Assembly: GCA_948543815.1 (NCBI GenBank)
Contig: CAOVHW010000005.1
Coordinates: 26,755-90,754, forward strand
Length of the DNA: 64,000 nt
Direction: 5' to 3'
DNA from: an uncultured Eubacteriales bacterium
Lineage (GTDB): Bacteria > Bacillota > Clostridia > Lachnospirales > CAMVHY01
In this document: piece after piece, positions 53,478 through 62,540 of the stretch
Layout of the letters: every line of letters begins with the position of its first letter
Numbering within the stretch: the stretch's first letter is position 1
Notes under the pieces: model-generated
Databases searched by the model: none
What the model was told of the DNA's origin: nothing
The model's input: the letters and a program-made list of their open reading frames with translations, nothing else
Position numbers and translations under genes: made by a program

Positions 53478-55259
53478 ATGTGTGGAATAGCAGGATTTAC
53501 AAGTACAAAAAATATAGACAATCAAATTTTATACGATATGATTGAAGAAATAAAACATCGTGGCCCGGATGCCAAAGGTATTTATGTAAATAAAAATGTA
53601 AAATTCGCACATCGTCGTTTAATTGTAATAGACCCAGAGGGTGGCGTACAACCTATGGTCTGCAAAAAAAAATCAGATTTTGTCATCGTTTATAATGGTG
53701 AAATTTATAATGCACCCGAAGTCAAAAAAAAATTGATTGAATTAGGCGAAAATTTTAAGACTAAATCTGATACCGAAATCGTTTTGAAAAGTTATATTCA
53801 ATGGGGAAATGATTGTCCAAAATATTTGAATGGGATATTCGCATTTGCAATATTTGACGAAGCAGAAAATAAAATATTTTTAGCACGCGATCGATTTGGT
53901 GTCAAACCATTGTTTTACCATTATGATGGAGAAAATTTTGTATTTGCATCTGAAATGAAAAGTTTATTTAAATTTCCAGGTATCACCGCAAAAATAAATC
54001 GTGATGGATTACGTGAGCTTTTGGCAATCGGACCTGCACGAACTTTTGGCAACGCAATTTTTATGGATATAGATGAACTTGAGCCGGCACATACTTTAGA
54101 ATTTAAAAATGGAAAAATAAAAAAGCAGTGTTATTTTGAATTAAAATATGTGCCGCACACTGAGAACTTAAATGAAACAGCCGAGCATGTTTACTGGCTT
54201 TTGTGCAATGCGATAAAAAATCAATTAACTTCTGATGTACCAATTGGAACATTTTTATCAGGTGGATTAGATTCGAGCATAATTAGTGCAATTGCGTCAA
54301 ATGAAATTGAAAATTTGGATACATTTTCACTAACTTTTAAGGATAATGAAAAATATTTTGCGAAGTCAATTTTTCAGCCTGATAGCGATGATGAATGGGT
54401 AAAAAAAATGCAAGCGTTTATCAAATCAAATCATCATGAAATTGTTTTGGAATCAGTTGATACTGCATACGCTTTGGAAAAGGCAATGGAAATGCGAGAT
54501 TTACCGGGAATGGCTGATATTGATTCATCTTTGCTTTTATTTTGCGAACAAATAAAAAAATATGTGACGGTCGCGTTGTCAGGAGAATGTGCTGATGAAA
54601 TTTTTGGTGGCTATCCGTGGTATTATCGTGATGATTTAAAAGTTGATGATTTTCCATGGACACGTGATTTGTCAATTCGTGATGACATTTTGAAAATTAA
54701 TTTGGATTTAAAAAATTATGCGCATGAAAAATATTTGCAAGTGATAAAAAAAGCGCCATATTTTCCGGAAAATAATCCGCAAGAAAAATATACGCGCGAA
54801 ATGTTTTATTTAAATATAACATATTTTATGGGAAATCTTTTGGAACGTAAAGATAGAATGTCAATGGCGAATGGTTTGGAAGTACGTGTACCATTTTGCG
54901 ACCACGAATTAATTCAATATGTTTATAATGTACCGTGGTCAATAAAATTTTACAATCAACGTGAAAAAGGATTATTACGCTTGGCAATGAAAAATATTTT
55001 GCCAGATGAAATTCTTTGGCGGAAAAAAAGTCCGTATCCGAAAACATTTAATCCAGATTACACAAAATTAATTTCTAAAATGTTGAAAGTTGAATTAAAA
55101 AACAGTCCGCTATCAGATATAATTGACAAACAAAAATTGTTTGAATTAATAGAAACAAAAAAGCCGTGGTTCGGACAATTAATGTCAGGCCCACAGCTTA
55201 TGGGTTATTTTTATCAACTTTCTCGTTGGCTAAAAAAATATTCTGTTGAAATTATTTGA
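53478..55259 (+). CDS. asnB: Asparagine synthase (glutamine-hydrolysing)
   Basis: A 593-aa class II glutamine amidotransferase/asparagine synthetase. Nucleophile Cys2 in MCGIAGF, glutaminase loop KHRGPDAKG, YNGEIYN, then the ATP pyrophosphatase loop SGGLDSS (about 261-267) and SGECADEIFGGY, RMSMANGLEVRVPF. It amidates aspartate using glutamine; related enzymes also amidate cell-wall peptides, and that cannot be excluded by sequence alone. SD GAGGAGG before ATG 53478. Divergent from tRNA-Leu/aro, convergent with the 388-aa gene only four bases away. Confidence 0.94.
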   Translation: MCGIAGFTSTKNIDNQILYDMIEEIKHRGPDAKGIYVNKNVKFAHRRLIVIDPEGGVQPMVCKKKSDFVIVYNGEIYNAPEVKKKLIELGENFKTKSDTEIVLKSYIQWGNDCPKYLNGIFAFAIFDEAENKIFLARDRFGVKPLFYHYDGENFVFASEMKSLFKFPGITAKINRDGLRELLAIGPARTFGNAIFMDIDELEPAHTLEFKNGKIKKQCYFELKYVPHTENLNETAEHVYWLLCNAIKNQLTSDVPIGTFLSGGLDSSIISAIASNEIENLDTFSLTFKDNEKYFAKSIFQPDSDDEWVKKMQAFIKSNHHEIVLESVDTAYALEKAMEMRDLPGMADIDSSLLLFCEQIKKYVTVALSGECADEIFGGYPWYYRDDLKVDDFPWTRDLSIRDDILKINLDLKNYAHEKYLQVIKKAPYFPENNPQEKYTREMFYLNITYFMGNLLERKDRMSMANGLEVRVPFCDHELIQYVYNVPWSIKFYNQREKGLLRLAMKNILPDEILWRKKSPYPKTFNPDYTKLISKMLKVELKNSPLSDIIDKQKLFELIETKKPWFGQLMSGPQLMGYFYQLSRWLKKYSVEII

Positions 55260-55263
55260 TGGT

Positions 55264-56430
55264 TCATTTTACATTTTCTTTTTCATTTTCTAAATTTGGT
55301 TTTTCGAATAAACTTTCTCCCGCTTTTTCAAAAATTTCTTCTGAAAGATCTTTATTTAAAGAACTTTTAGCTCTTAATTCTTTTATTGCTTCACGTTTTT
55401 TTTGTACTTGAGTATGAATAAATTTAGATATTATAAAAGCTAAAGTTGTTGCTATAACTAAAGTCATAACAGAAATTTTTAGTACAAACATAGAAACTAC
55501 AAATGGCATTAAAGCAACAGCGCCTGGGATAAATAACAATGAACCTACGACAGCTGCGAGCGATAAAAAAATTGAAACATAAAAAAGAATTTTGGTTGCA
55601 GACTTAAATTTACTTTTTTTATCTTTGGCTTCACCGATTAGCAAAAGATTATTGCTTATATCATTATTTTGTTTGAAATTTAAAAATTTTTCATCTATAT
55701 CTACTTTTTTATCGTTTTCTTCATTATTTTCTTTTTTTAAATATTTAATTACTGGCGGCTCAGGAATTTTTTCATTTTTCTTAAAGACTTCATTTTCTTT
55801 CATCCAATTCAACATTTTTATTAATTTACTTTCACGTAAATAACTTTCTTGAAGTTCAGAATAACCTTTCAGAGTAATAGCGGACCCCAAAGTTATAATT
55901 CCATATTCAACAATAAACTTTAAAATTCCCGTAAAAAATCCACTTAAATATGCACCAATACCAAACGATGCAGAACAAAATGCAAATACGCCAAAAAATA
56001 AAATTTTTTTCCAAAGTTTTTTTCGTTTTTCCCTAGAAAGAATTTTTTCTAATTCTTGTTCTTTATCATTACGATTTTTTAAAATTGCAATTAATAATGC
56101 TATTTTTTTACCGAATTCATCTTCTGCTTTAAACTCTTTCCGCCAACGTTTTAATTCTTCATAATTATTACTCATTGACACACTATTTTTAAAAATATTT
56201 GTTTTTTCACAACAAGCAATATATACATCTGGCAACAATACATTTCTTTTTGCTAAAATCATCAATTTTTGTTCTTCAGATAAGTTGTCAAAGAGATAAT
56301 ATTGCTCACTCGGAGAAAGTAATCTAAAAAAATCAATTAAATTTTCGTCTGAAAAATTTTGGGAGCCATTTAAAAATCTTGATACTATTAGTAATTTATA
56401 TTCTGCAATTGCTAATTCATTCTCAGCCAT
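55264..56430 (-). CDS. Unknown four-helix membrane protein, SEEQK module (paralogue A)
   Basis: A 388-aa protein, no family recognised. A helical N-domain with the module LSPSEQYYLFDNLSEEQKLM (38-57) continuing to IACCEKTNIFKN (71-82), then DEFGKKIALLIAILK; a bilobed hydrophobic hairpin (about 142-190); a cytoplasmic linker with LLLIGEAKDKKSK (262-274); a second hairpin (about 280-336, SIFLSLAAVVGSLLFIPGA); a charged tail. No signal peptide. It is a paralogue of the 630-aa protein next door: the same module order and the LLIGEAK/LIIGESK mark before the second hairpin. SD GGAGG is 14 bases from the ATG, longer than usual. A terminator separates the two genes. Confidence 0.82.
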   Translation of the reverse strand: MAENELAIAEYKLLIVSRFLNGSQNFSDENLIDFFRLLSPSEQYYLFDNLSEEQKLMILAKRNVLLPDVYIACCEKTNIFKNSVSMSNNYEELKRWRKEFKAEDEFGKKIALLIAILKNRNDKEQELEKILSREKRKKLWKKILFFGVFAFCSASFGIGAYLSGFFTGILKFIVEYGIITLGSAITLKGYSELQESYLRESKLIKMLNWMKENEVFKKNEKIPEPPVIKYLKKENNEENDKKVDIDEKFLNFKQNNDISNNLLLIGEAKDKKSKFKSATKILFYVSIFLSLAAVVGSLLFIPGAVALMPFVVSMFVLKISVMTLVIATTLAFIISKFIHTQVQKKREAIKELRAKSSLNKDLSEEIFEKAGESLFEKPNLENEKENVK

Positions 56431-56523
56431 TTCTATTTGTTCTGCCTCCTTTCTGTAATTTTATCATATGGATATTATTTTTATAATTTATTATATCATA
56501 ATTAAAATTTATTTTTGTGAATA

Positions 56524-56559
56524 AAAAAACTATGATTTTAAACTCAATCATAGTTTTTT
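56524..56559 (-). terminator. Terminator after the 630-aa gene
   Basis: 14-bp perfect stem AAAAAACTATGATT (56524-56537) with AATCATAGTTTTTT (56546-56559). Confidence 0.9.
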
Positions 56560-56570
56560 ATTAATATTGG

Positions 56571-58463
56571 CTATACATCACCATCGGCAACTTGAAGTTC
56601 AGCTCCTCCTGCCTCCAAATCCATTTCTGGAATCCTATCGAATTTACTATTTTCATTTTTTTTGCTTTCTTCAACATTTGATTCCCATTTATCATAATAT
56701 AATGTTGACTTTTTATTTTGTGTTTCAATAGCTGTATACTTTGTATCTGAAGATTTATCCGAATTTTTCACATTACCTTTTGCAACTTCATTTTGTGATC
56801 CAGTAACTGTATTTTCTGTATTTGAATTTTCCGCATTATCTTTTAAATTTTCATCTTGCGTTTCATTATAATTTAAATTAACAAAATACCCACTCATTTC
56901 TTTGCTTGAAGATTCCTTTGTTTCTCTTTTTAAACTTTGAGCTAATTTATAAGCATTAGCATTTCTAAAATTTCTACTTGGATTTAAAAAGTTTGGATTC
57001 CTACACTTTTTAAAAAGTATTACAAATGCACTAGTTACACAAGCAATACTAAAAAGAACAAGTGCAATCATTGGAATTAAAGAAGCAAGTACCGGCATAA
57101 AAGGGAACCACATTGCGCAAAACAAGAAAGCAGCAGGTATTGCCATACATTTTAATACACCTTTAAAGCGTTCAAAATGCATTCGTGCATTTAATGATTT
57201 ACTTTCACCTATTATTAATGAAGCAATTAATTTTTTGCCCAATTCATCGTCATTACATTTTTTATAAAATTCCTCTGTGTTACCAAACTTTAAATCATTA
57301 TAAATTTTTGTATTTTCACAAATTGCTTTTGTTACTTCAGGATTTATAGTATTAGGTTTACATTTTACCAAATAATTTAAAAATGATAATTTTTGTTCCT
57401 CTGACAATGATGAAATAGCTTGTAATTGAAAATCTTCACTCATGTTTAACATGTAAAAAATAATTTTATCCATATCAAACTTTTTCTTTTTGTGCTCATC
57501 TCTTATGATTTTTCGCAATTTTTCTAAAAGTTTTTTTCCATTAATTTCATTAATTTCAGCAACTTTAGAATTTTTGCAAAGATTTGAACCTAAATTTTCC
57601 CAACGCTTAAAATAAGCCAACGGACTAATTCTATTTAAAACTTCAGATGATAATGCTTCAGTTAAATTCAAAGAAGCACCAACTGCAAATTTTTCAACAA
57701 GAGAATATACAATAATAACAGATCCACTTCCAACAAGTCCAACAAGTAAGTTAAAAGGAAGCCAAGTAGCAGACAAACCTAAAGCAGCTAACCATAAAAA
57801 TCCCGAAGATAAAAATTTTAAAAATTCCAAAGCTCTACTTGGCCTTGCTTCTTCAGGCAACATACAATAAGTTACCATTTGTTCTTCAGGAGATTGTGCA
57901 TACCACATTTTACGTAGCTTTGCATTTGTTTTTCTCTGAGAAATTTTTTTATTCATCTTAATTTTATTCATCATGATTGCAAAACGTTTTCCAGCTTCAG
58001 TTCTTTGACAAAGTTCAGAGATAATATTTTGTTTTACACAATTATGAGTTAAAAGATATAATCTTTTTTCATCAGAAAGATAATGCCAATATTGCTTTTG
58101 AGTATCAGCACTCATTTTTTCAAAAATTTCTTTAATAAACTGTGTATTTGCTTCTGCTTTTTTATTAGCCGCATTAAGTAATTCTTTTTTCAGCAAAATT
58201 CCCAAAGCTGCTTGAGCTTCTTCATTTTCAAGATTATTGTCATTAATATCTGATATAAGTTGAATCATTTCTTTATTATCTTGCTTTTCATCTTGAGAAT
58301 CATCATTTTTCTTGAAACTTTTCCATTCTTCCCAATCTTCCCAATCGTTTGCATCTTCATTATTAATTAATTCGTCAATATTCACTTGTTGTGCCATTCT
58401 CGCTAAAAAAGAAACTTGTATATCACCTTGGTGTCCAGAAAGCAATCGTTGCTCTTCTTGCAT
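56571..58463 (-). CDS. Unknown four-helix membrane protein, two SEEQK modules (paralogue B)
   Basis: A 630-aa relative of the 388-aa neighbour. Acidic N-terminus with a WEDWEEWKSF stretch (41-50); module 1 (about 117-160: MSADTQKQYWHYLSDEKRLY... ISELCQRTEAGKRF); hairpin 1 (about 215-265); a basic linker; module 2 (341-390: MSEDFQLQAISSLSEEQKLS... VTKAICENTKIYND), then DDELGKKLIASLIIGESKS; hairpin 2 (about 437-490, MWFPFMPVLASLIPMIALVL); a 130-residue Asn/Glu/Lys/Ser tail. No signal peptide. It starts 29 bases after deoC on the same strand (SD GGAGG), so it may be cotranscribed with deoC. Function unknown. Confidence 0.82.
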   Translation of the reverse strand: MQEEQRLLSGHQGDIQVSFLARMAQQVNIDELINNEDANDWEDWEEWKSFKKNDDSQDEKQDNKEMIQLISDINDNNLENEEAQAALGILLKKELLNAANKKAEANTQFIKEIFEKMSADTQKQYWHYLSDEKRLYLLTHNCVKQNIISELCQRTEAGKRFAIMMNKIKMNKKISQRKTNAKLRKMWYAQSPEEQMVTYCMLPEEARPSRALEFLKFLSSGFLWLAALGLSATWLPFNLLVGLVGSGSVIIVYSLVEKFAVGASLNLTEALSSEVLNRISPLAYFKRWENLGSNLCKNSKVAEINEINGKKLLEKLRKIIRDEHKKKKFDMDKIIFYMLNMSEDFQLQAISSLSEEQKLSFLNYLVKCKPNTINPEVTKAICENTKIYNDLKFGNTEEFYKKCNDDELGKKLIASLIIGESKSLNARMHFERFKGVLKCMAIPAAFLFCAMWFPFMPVLASLIPMIALVLFSIACVTSAFVILFKKCRNPNFLNPSRNFRNANAYKLAQSLKRETKESSSKEMSGYFVNLNYNETQDENLKDNAENSNTENTVTGSQNEVAKGNVKNSDKSSDTKYTAIETQNKKSTLYYDKWESNVEESKKNENSKFDRIPEMDLEAGGAELQVADGDV

Positions 58464-58492
58464 AATTATTCCCTCCTTAAAATTTTTATAAT

Positions 58493-59161
58493 TTAACTTT
58501 CAATTTTTCCTGCACGCATAATTCTTGCGCCATTACTTGTACCTAAGCGATTTGCACCAGCTTCAATCATTAAAATAGCTTCTTCAAGATGTTTAATACC
58601 GCCGGAAGCTTTGATAGCGCATTTATTTCCAACAGTTTTACGAATTAATTTAATATCGGAAGAGATAGCACCGGCAGTACTAAAACCGGTCGAAGTTTTT
58701 ATAAAGTCAGCGCCAGCCTCAACTACACAATTACAAGCCTTAACTTTTTCATCATTAGTAAGTAAACAAGTTTCCAAAATAACTTTTACGATAGCACGAC
58801 CGGAAACAGCATTAACGACGGCAGCAATATCACGTTTAACTAAGAGCCAATTATTTTCCTTAGCGGCACCAATATTTATAACCATATCTAATTCATTGGC
58901 ACCATTTTCAATAGCATCTTTCGCCTCAAAAATTTTTGTATTAGTAGTATTCGCACCAAGCGGGAAACCGATTACAGTACAAATTAAGATATTAGAGTCC
59001 TCGAGGCAATTTTTAGCTAAAGGAACATAACAAGGATTAATACAAACAGCTTTAAAATTAAATTTTTTTGCTTCATTACAGAGATTAATAATGTCAATAG
59101 AGGTAGCGTAGGGATTTAAGTTAGTATGATCGATATATTTTGCGAGATTAATATTATCCAC
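58493..59161 (-). CDS. deoC: Deoxyribose-phosphate aldolase, GTG start
   Basis: A 222-aa class I aldolase cleaving 2-deoxyribose-5-phosphate to acetaldehyde and glyceraldehyde-3-phosphate. Catalytic residues: Asp92 (ELDMVINIG), Lys126 (VKVILET) and Schiff-base Lys155 (FIKTSTGF), plus the phosphate site KASGGIK. It starts at GTG 59161, seven bases after GGAGGT. Acetaldehyde from this reaction can feed AdhE. No other deo gene is linked; an unknown membrane protein gene follows. Confidence 0.96.
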   Translation of the reverse strand: MDNINLAKYIDHTNLNPYATSIDIINLCNEAKKFNFKAVCINPCYVPLAKNCLEDSNILICTVIGFPLGANTTNTKIFEAKDAIENGANELDMVINIGAAKENNWLLVKRDIAAVVNAVSGRAIVKVILETCLLTNDEKVKACNCVVEAGADFIKTSTGFSTAGAISSDIKLIRKTVGNKCAIKASGGIKHLEEAILMIEAGANRLGTSNGARIMRAGKIES

Positions 59162-59230
59162 TCACAACACCTCCTTAAAGATATTCTTAATATAAGTTTA
59201 CCATAAAAATCAACTAATTACAAATTTATT

Positions 59231-60133
59231 TTAATGATGATGAATATGTAAAATTTTGTAATCATTTTTCGTAATTTCGCAATTATTTTCACTACAATTT
59301 TCACTAGCAAATTCAAGTTCCATAGTAATATGGTTAATTTTTTTAGCAAATAATTTTTCACGTAAAAGTTTTTTTACTCTAATAATATTATCCTTATCAA
59401 TTGAATCACTAACAACTAAATGGAGAGTTAAAAAATTATTTACGCCATCCGTCCAACAATGTAAATGATGGATATCTAAAATTTGTTCATCTTGTGGTAA
59501 ATCTTTTTTTAATTCATCAATATTAATAACTGATTTATCCAAAAATATTTCAAAAACCTTTATCAAATTTCTTATGACATTAAATAAAATGAAGAAAGTA
59601 ATAAAAATTGAAAGGATTGGGTCAAGGATTGGTAAGTCAAAAATTTTCATTACGATTCCAGCAATTAAAACAACTGCCCAACTTAAAACATCTTCTAAAA
59701 GATGTAGGCCAACAACTTTTTCACTTAATTTTTCACCACGAATAGTTTTATACGATCCAATACCATTAACAATTAAACCGATTACGGCAAAAACTAAAAC
59801 ACCATTGTAATTAATTTCTTCGGGATTAAAAATTCGAGTAACGGCGCTTACAAACATAATAGAAGCGCCGGAAAAAAGTACGACGGAATTAATTAAAGCA
59901 CCAAGTACAGAAAATTTTTGATAGCCATAAGTATAAAATTCGTTAGGTTTTTTATTAGATTTTTTTTCAAGTAGCCATGAAATTAAAATTGAGAGACAGT
60001 CACCAAAATCATGAATGGAATCGGAAGTAATAGAAATACTGTTAGTCCAAAAGCCACCAAGTAATTCAAAAATTGAGAAGAAGAAATTAAGAAGGAAAGC
60101 AATGCCGATATTTTTTTCAGCATCATTTTTCAT
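59231..60133 (-). CDS. Cation diffusion facilitator (Zn/Co/Cd/Fe efflux family)
   Basis: A 300-aa CDF transporter with six helices and a C-terminal cytoplasmic domain. Helix II has the metal site ITSDSIHDFGD, helix V HLLEDVLSW; the C-domain carries ILDIHHLHCWTDG and ends in a His-rich tail (KILHIHHH) that probably binds metal. It exports divalent cations against protons. The HD-type signature fits Zn/Cd CDFs. SD GAGGTG. Monocistronic; the metal is inferred. Confidence 0.93.
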   Translation of the reverse strand: MKNDAEKNIGIAFLLNFFFSIFELLGGFWTNSISITSDSIHDFGDCLSILISWLLEKKSNKKPNEFYTYGYQKFSVLGALINSVVLFSGASIMFVSAVTRIFNPEEINYNGVLVFAVIGLIVNGIGSYKTIRGEKLSEKVVGLHLLEDVLSWAVVLIAGIVMKIFDLPILDPILSIFITFFILFNVIRNLIKVFEIFLDKSVINIDELKKDLPQDEQILDIHHLHCWTDGVNNFLTLHLVVSDSIDKDNIIRVKKLLREKLFAKKINHITMELEFASENCSENNCEITKNDYKILHIHHH

Positions 60134-60259
60134 AAAATCACCTCGAGTTTATTTTAGCAAAGAAATTTTATTACAACAATAAAAAATAAATCATTCCGTA
60201 GAAAAATTAGGAATGATTTTTTTTCACAATAAAATATTTTTTTACGTAGCGTTACAAAT

Positions 60260-60288
60260 TTGACATTTGTAAGATTTATTTGTATGAT
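60260..60288 (+). promoter_or_regulatory. Promoter of the 277-aa hairpin protein
   Basis: TTGACA (60260-60265), 17 bases, TATGAT (60283-60288). Confidence 0.7.
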
Positions 60289-60340
60289 ATAAGTATGTAT
60301 AAAGAGCAACGGTAATTTATAAAAGGAGAGTGATTTTTTT

Positions 60341-61174
60341 ATGGAAGCACAAATTAGAAATGAAATAATTTACGAAATTTTTCTTTTAAGACAAGAACAG
60401 GAAAGATTAAATTCTATACAAACTAATTTGTTAAACTTGCAAGATCATATGTTTTTAATGATGCTTTTTAATTTTTGGAATCGAAAAGATTTAGAAAATA
60501 TACAAAAAGAGGATGCTATTGAAAAATTAAATATTGCAATTCGAGATTTAAAAGAATGCTTAAACGATGGAAACCCAAACCAAAAGCTGGGGAAATTTTA
60601 CGGATCTAATGATAAAGAATCTTATATTGGAAAAACGATAAAAAAACTCAAAAAAGAAAGAAGAAATAAAATTGCTTTGATAGTAGTTGGTGTTATTTTA
60701 GTAGGTGTTTCAATTGCTTTAATACCAGTTAGTTTTGGAGCAGCCATTCCGCTTAGTGTAAGTATGCAATATTTAGCAACTTCAATTTTTGGTATTGCTT
60801 TAGGTATTGGTGCAACTATTTGGGCATCAAAATCTGTACATAAAGATAGAAAATCTATTATTGCAGAAAAACTTTCACATGGTATTGAACTCAATTGGTT
60901 TGAAAAAACATTTTACCAAAAACATATAGAAGCAGTAAGTCAAAAATTAGAAGAAGGAAAAAATTCAATGCCAGGTAATCCACAATCAATACCAATATCA
61001 CCATATCAATCACAGATACCTCAACAAAATAATCAAGATTTAAATACACCATTGATTCAACTAGATAATCATAATTCAGATGTACCATTACCTCAATTAG
61101 AATCAAATACAGATAATAGTGAACTTACAGATAATAGTGAACTTACAGATAATAGTGAACTTAATGAAATATAA
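60341..61174 (+). CDS. Unknown membrane-hairpin protein with TDNSEL repeats
   Basis: A 277-aa protein without recognised family. N-terminal coiled coil (about 1-95, RQEQERLNSIQTNLLNLQDH), basic stretch (IKKLKKERRNK), then a bilobed hydrophobic hairpin (about 106-165: IALIVVGVILVGVSIALIPV and YLATSIFGIALGIGATIWA), a short amphipathic region, a Pro/Gln/Asn/Ser-rich segment and three exact TDNSEL repeats at the end. No signal peptide. SD AAAGGAGAG before ATG 60341, own promoter and terminator. Same layout as the 189-aa protein at 11.1 kb and the pseudogene at 34.6 kb. Orientation is probably both ends cytoplasmic, from the basic residues flanking both helices. Confidence 0.83.
   Translation: MEAQIRNEIIYEIFLLRQEQERLNSIQTNLLNLQDHMFLMMLFNFWNRKDLENIQKEDAIEKLNIAIRDLKECLNDGNPNQKLGKFYGSNDKESYIGKTIKKLKKERRNKIALIVVGVILVGVSIALIPVSFGAAIPLSVSMQYLATSIFGIALGIGATIWASKSVHKDRKSIIAEKLSHGIELNWFEKTFYQKHIEAVSQKLEEGKNSMPGNPQSIPISPYQSQIPQQNNQDLNTPLIQLDNHNSDVPLPQLESNTDNSELTDNSELTDNSELNEI
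61109..61162 (+). repeat. Three perfect 18-bp coding repeats
   Basis: ACAGATAATAGTGAACTT occurs three times head to tail with no mismatch, encoding TDNSEL. Confidence 0.95.
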
Positions 61175-61206
61175 AAAAGTTTCCCATCAATTAGGAAACT
61201 TTTTTC
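61173..61206 (+). terminator. Terminator after the 277-aa gene
   Basis: AAAAAAGTTTCC (61173-61184) pairs with GGAAACTTTTTT (61194-61205). Confidence 0.9.
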
Positions 61207-61316
61207 AGAATACGAATTTTTTCAATACGATTTTTATTTACACGTTCGATAATAAATTTTAAATCATCAGTTCCAATATATTTTGTAGTTACTTTTGCAT
61301 TAAACTCTGAATATAT
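61191..61316 (-). pseudogene. Possible gene fragment
   Basis: A 41-codon open stretch on the minus strand ends at TAA 61191-61193 and reads protein-like sequence (KYIGTDDLKFIIERVNKNRI, then EKIRILKKVS). It has no start codon or SD and is closed upstream by TAA at 61317-61319. It may be the 3' remnant of a lost gene; its source is not recognised. Confidence 0.25.
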
Positions 61317-61348
61317 TTATATCATATCTAATCTTAACGTTAAAAATT

Positions 61349-61377
61349 TTGAGCATAAAATTTTTTTATGCTAAAAT
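61349..61377 (+). promoter_or_regulatory. Promoter of murG
   Basis: TTGAGC (61349-61354), 17 bases, TAAAAT (61372-61377) with TGC before the -10; the spacer forms an imperfect AGCATAAAA/TTTTATGCT palindrome. Confidence 0.7.
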
Positions 61378-61402
61378 CGAAATAAAAAAAGGTGAATTTA
61401 TC

Positions 61403-62449
61403 TTGAAAATTATTTTAACTGGTGGCGGAACAGCTGGACATGTTAATCCAAATCTTGCATTGATACCTTATTTACAAGCGGAAGATTTTGAAATTGAATA
61501 TATTGGAAGTATTGACGGAATGGAAAAAGATTTAGTAAAGCAAAAAAAAATTCCGTATCATGGAATATCTTCTGGAAAGTTACGGCGCTATTTCGATATA
61601 AAAAATTTTACCGATATCGGTAATGTTTTTAAAGGTATATTACAATCAAAAAATTTAATGAAAAAACTTAAACCAAATATAATTTTTTCAAAAGGTGGAT
61701 TTGTTACTGTCCCAGTTGTATTTGCCGGATGGCTACATCGAATTCCTGTCGTTATCCATGAATCTGATATAACAATGGGATTAGCAAACAAAATTTCTTC
61801 CATATTTGCTTCCGTAGTTTGTACGTCATTTTCTCAAACTGCAAAACATATGAAAAAAGCAATCGTTACCGGTCCACCTATTCGAAATGAATTATTTAAT
61901 GCGAGTGCACGGCGTGCAAAAAAAATTTTAAATTTCAATGATAATCCTGTAATTTTAATAATGGGTGGGAGTCAAGGAAGTATTAAAATAAATGAAACAG
62001 TGATACAAATCTTAGACAAATTATCAAATTTCAATATCATACATATATGTGGAAAAGGTAACTCACAAAATATTAAACGTAAGAATTATATACAATATGA
62101 ATACGTAACGGATAAACTTGCAGATTTTTTCGCACTTGCTGATATTATTGTTTCACGTAGTGGTTCAAATTCTATCTTTGAGTTCTTAGCATTACGTAAG
62201 CCAAATCTTTTAATTCCATTACCGAAAAAATCTAGTCGTGGCGATCAAATTTTAAATGCAAAATTATTTGAGAAAGAGGGATTTAGTAAAGTTTTACCGG
62301 AGGAAAAATTAAATGCGGAATCATTATTTGAGAATATTATTGCATTAATGAGCGAACGCGATATCTATATAAAAAATATGGAGAAATTTAATTTTGAGAA
62401 TGGGAGTTTGAAAATTATAGACCAAATTAAAAAATATGCCCGAAATTAA
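61403..62449 (+). CDS. murG: MurG N-acetylglucosaminyltransferase, TTG start
   Basis: A 348-aa peripheral membrane GT28 enzyme that adds GlcNAc to lipid I to make lipid II. N-domain glycine loop LTGGGTAGHVNPNLAL, FSKGGFVTVPVVFAG, VIHESDITMGLANK; C-domain GGSQGSIKIN and the UDP-GlcNAc site SRSGSNSIFEFLALRKP. The start is TTG 61403 with GGTG eight bases upstream; the conserved family start is KIILTGGG, so an upstream ATG frame of 18 residues is rejected. It stands apart from the dcw cluster; spoVT follows 91 bases later. Confidence 0.95.
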   Translation: MKIILTGGGTAGHVNPNLALIPYLQAEDFEIEYIGSIDGMEKDLVKQKKIPYHGISSGKLRRYFDIKNFTDIGNVFKGILQSKNLMKKLKPNIIFSKGGFVTVPVVFAGWLHRIPVVIHESDITMGLANKISSIFASVVCTSFSQTAKHMKKAIVTGPPIRNELFNASARRAKKILNFNDNPVILIMGGSQGSIKINETVIQILDKLSNFNIIHICGKGNSQNIKRKNYIQYEYVTDKLADFFALADIIVSRSGSNSIFEFLALRKPNLLIPLPKKSSRGDQILNAKLFEKEGFSKVLPEEKLNAESLFENIIALMSERDIYIKNMEKFNFENGSLKIIDQIKKYARN

Positions 62450-62540
62450 ATATTTTGCATAAAATACTTTCTTTTGTCAAATAATACTTTTGATTTACGT
62501 TTTATTTTTTTATTTTGTATTAAAGGAGGTATTCTCTATT

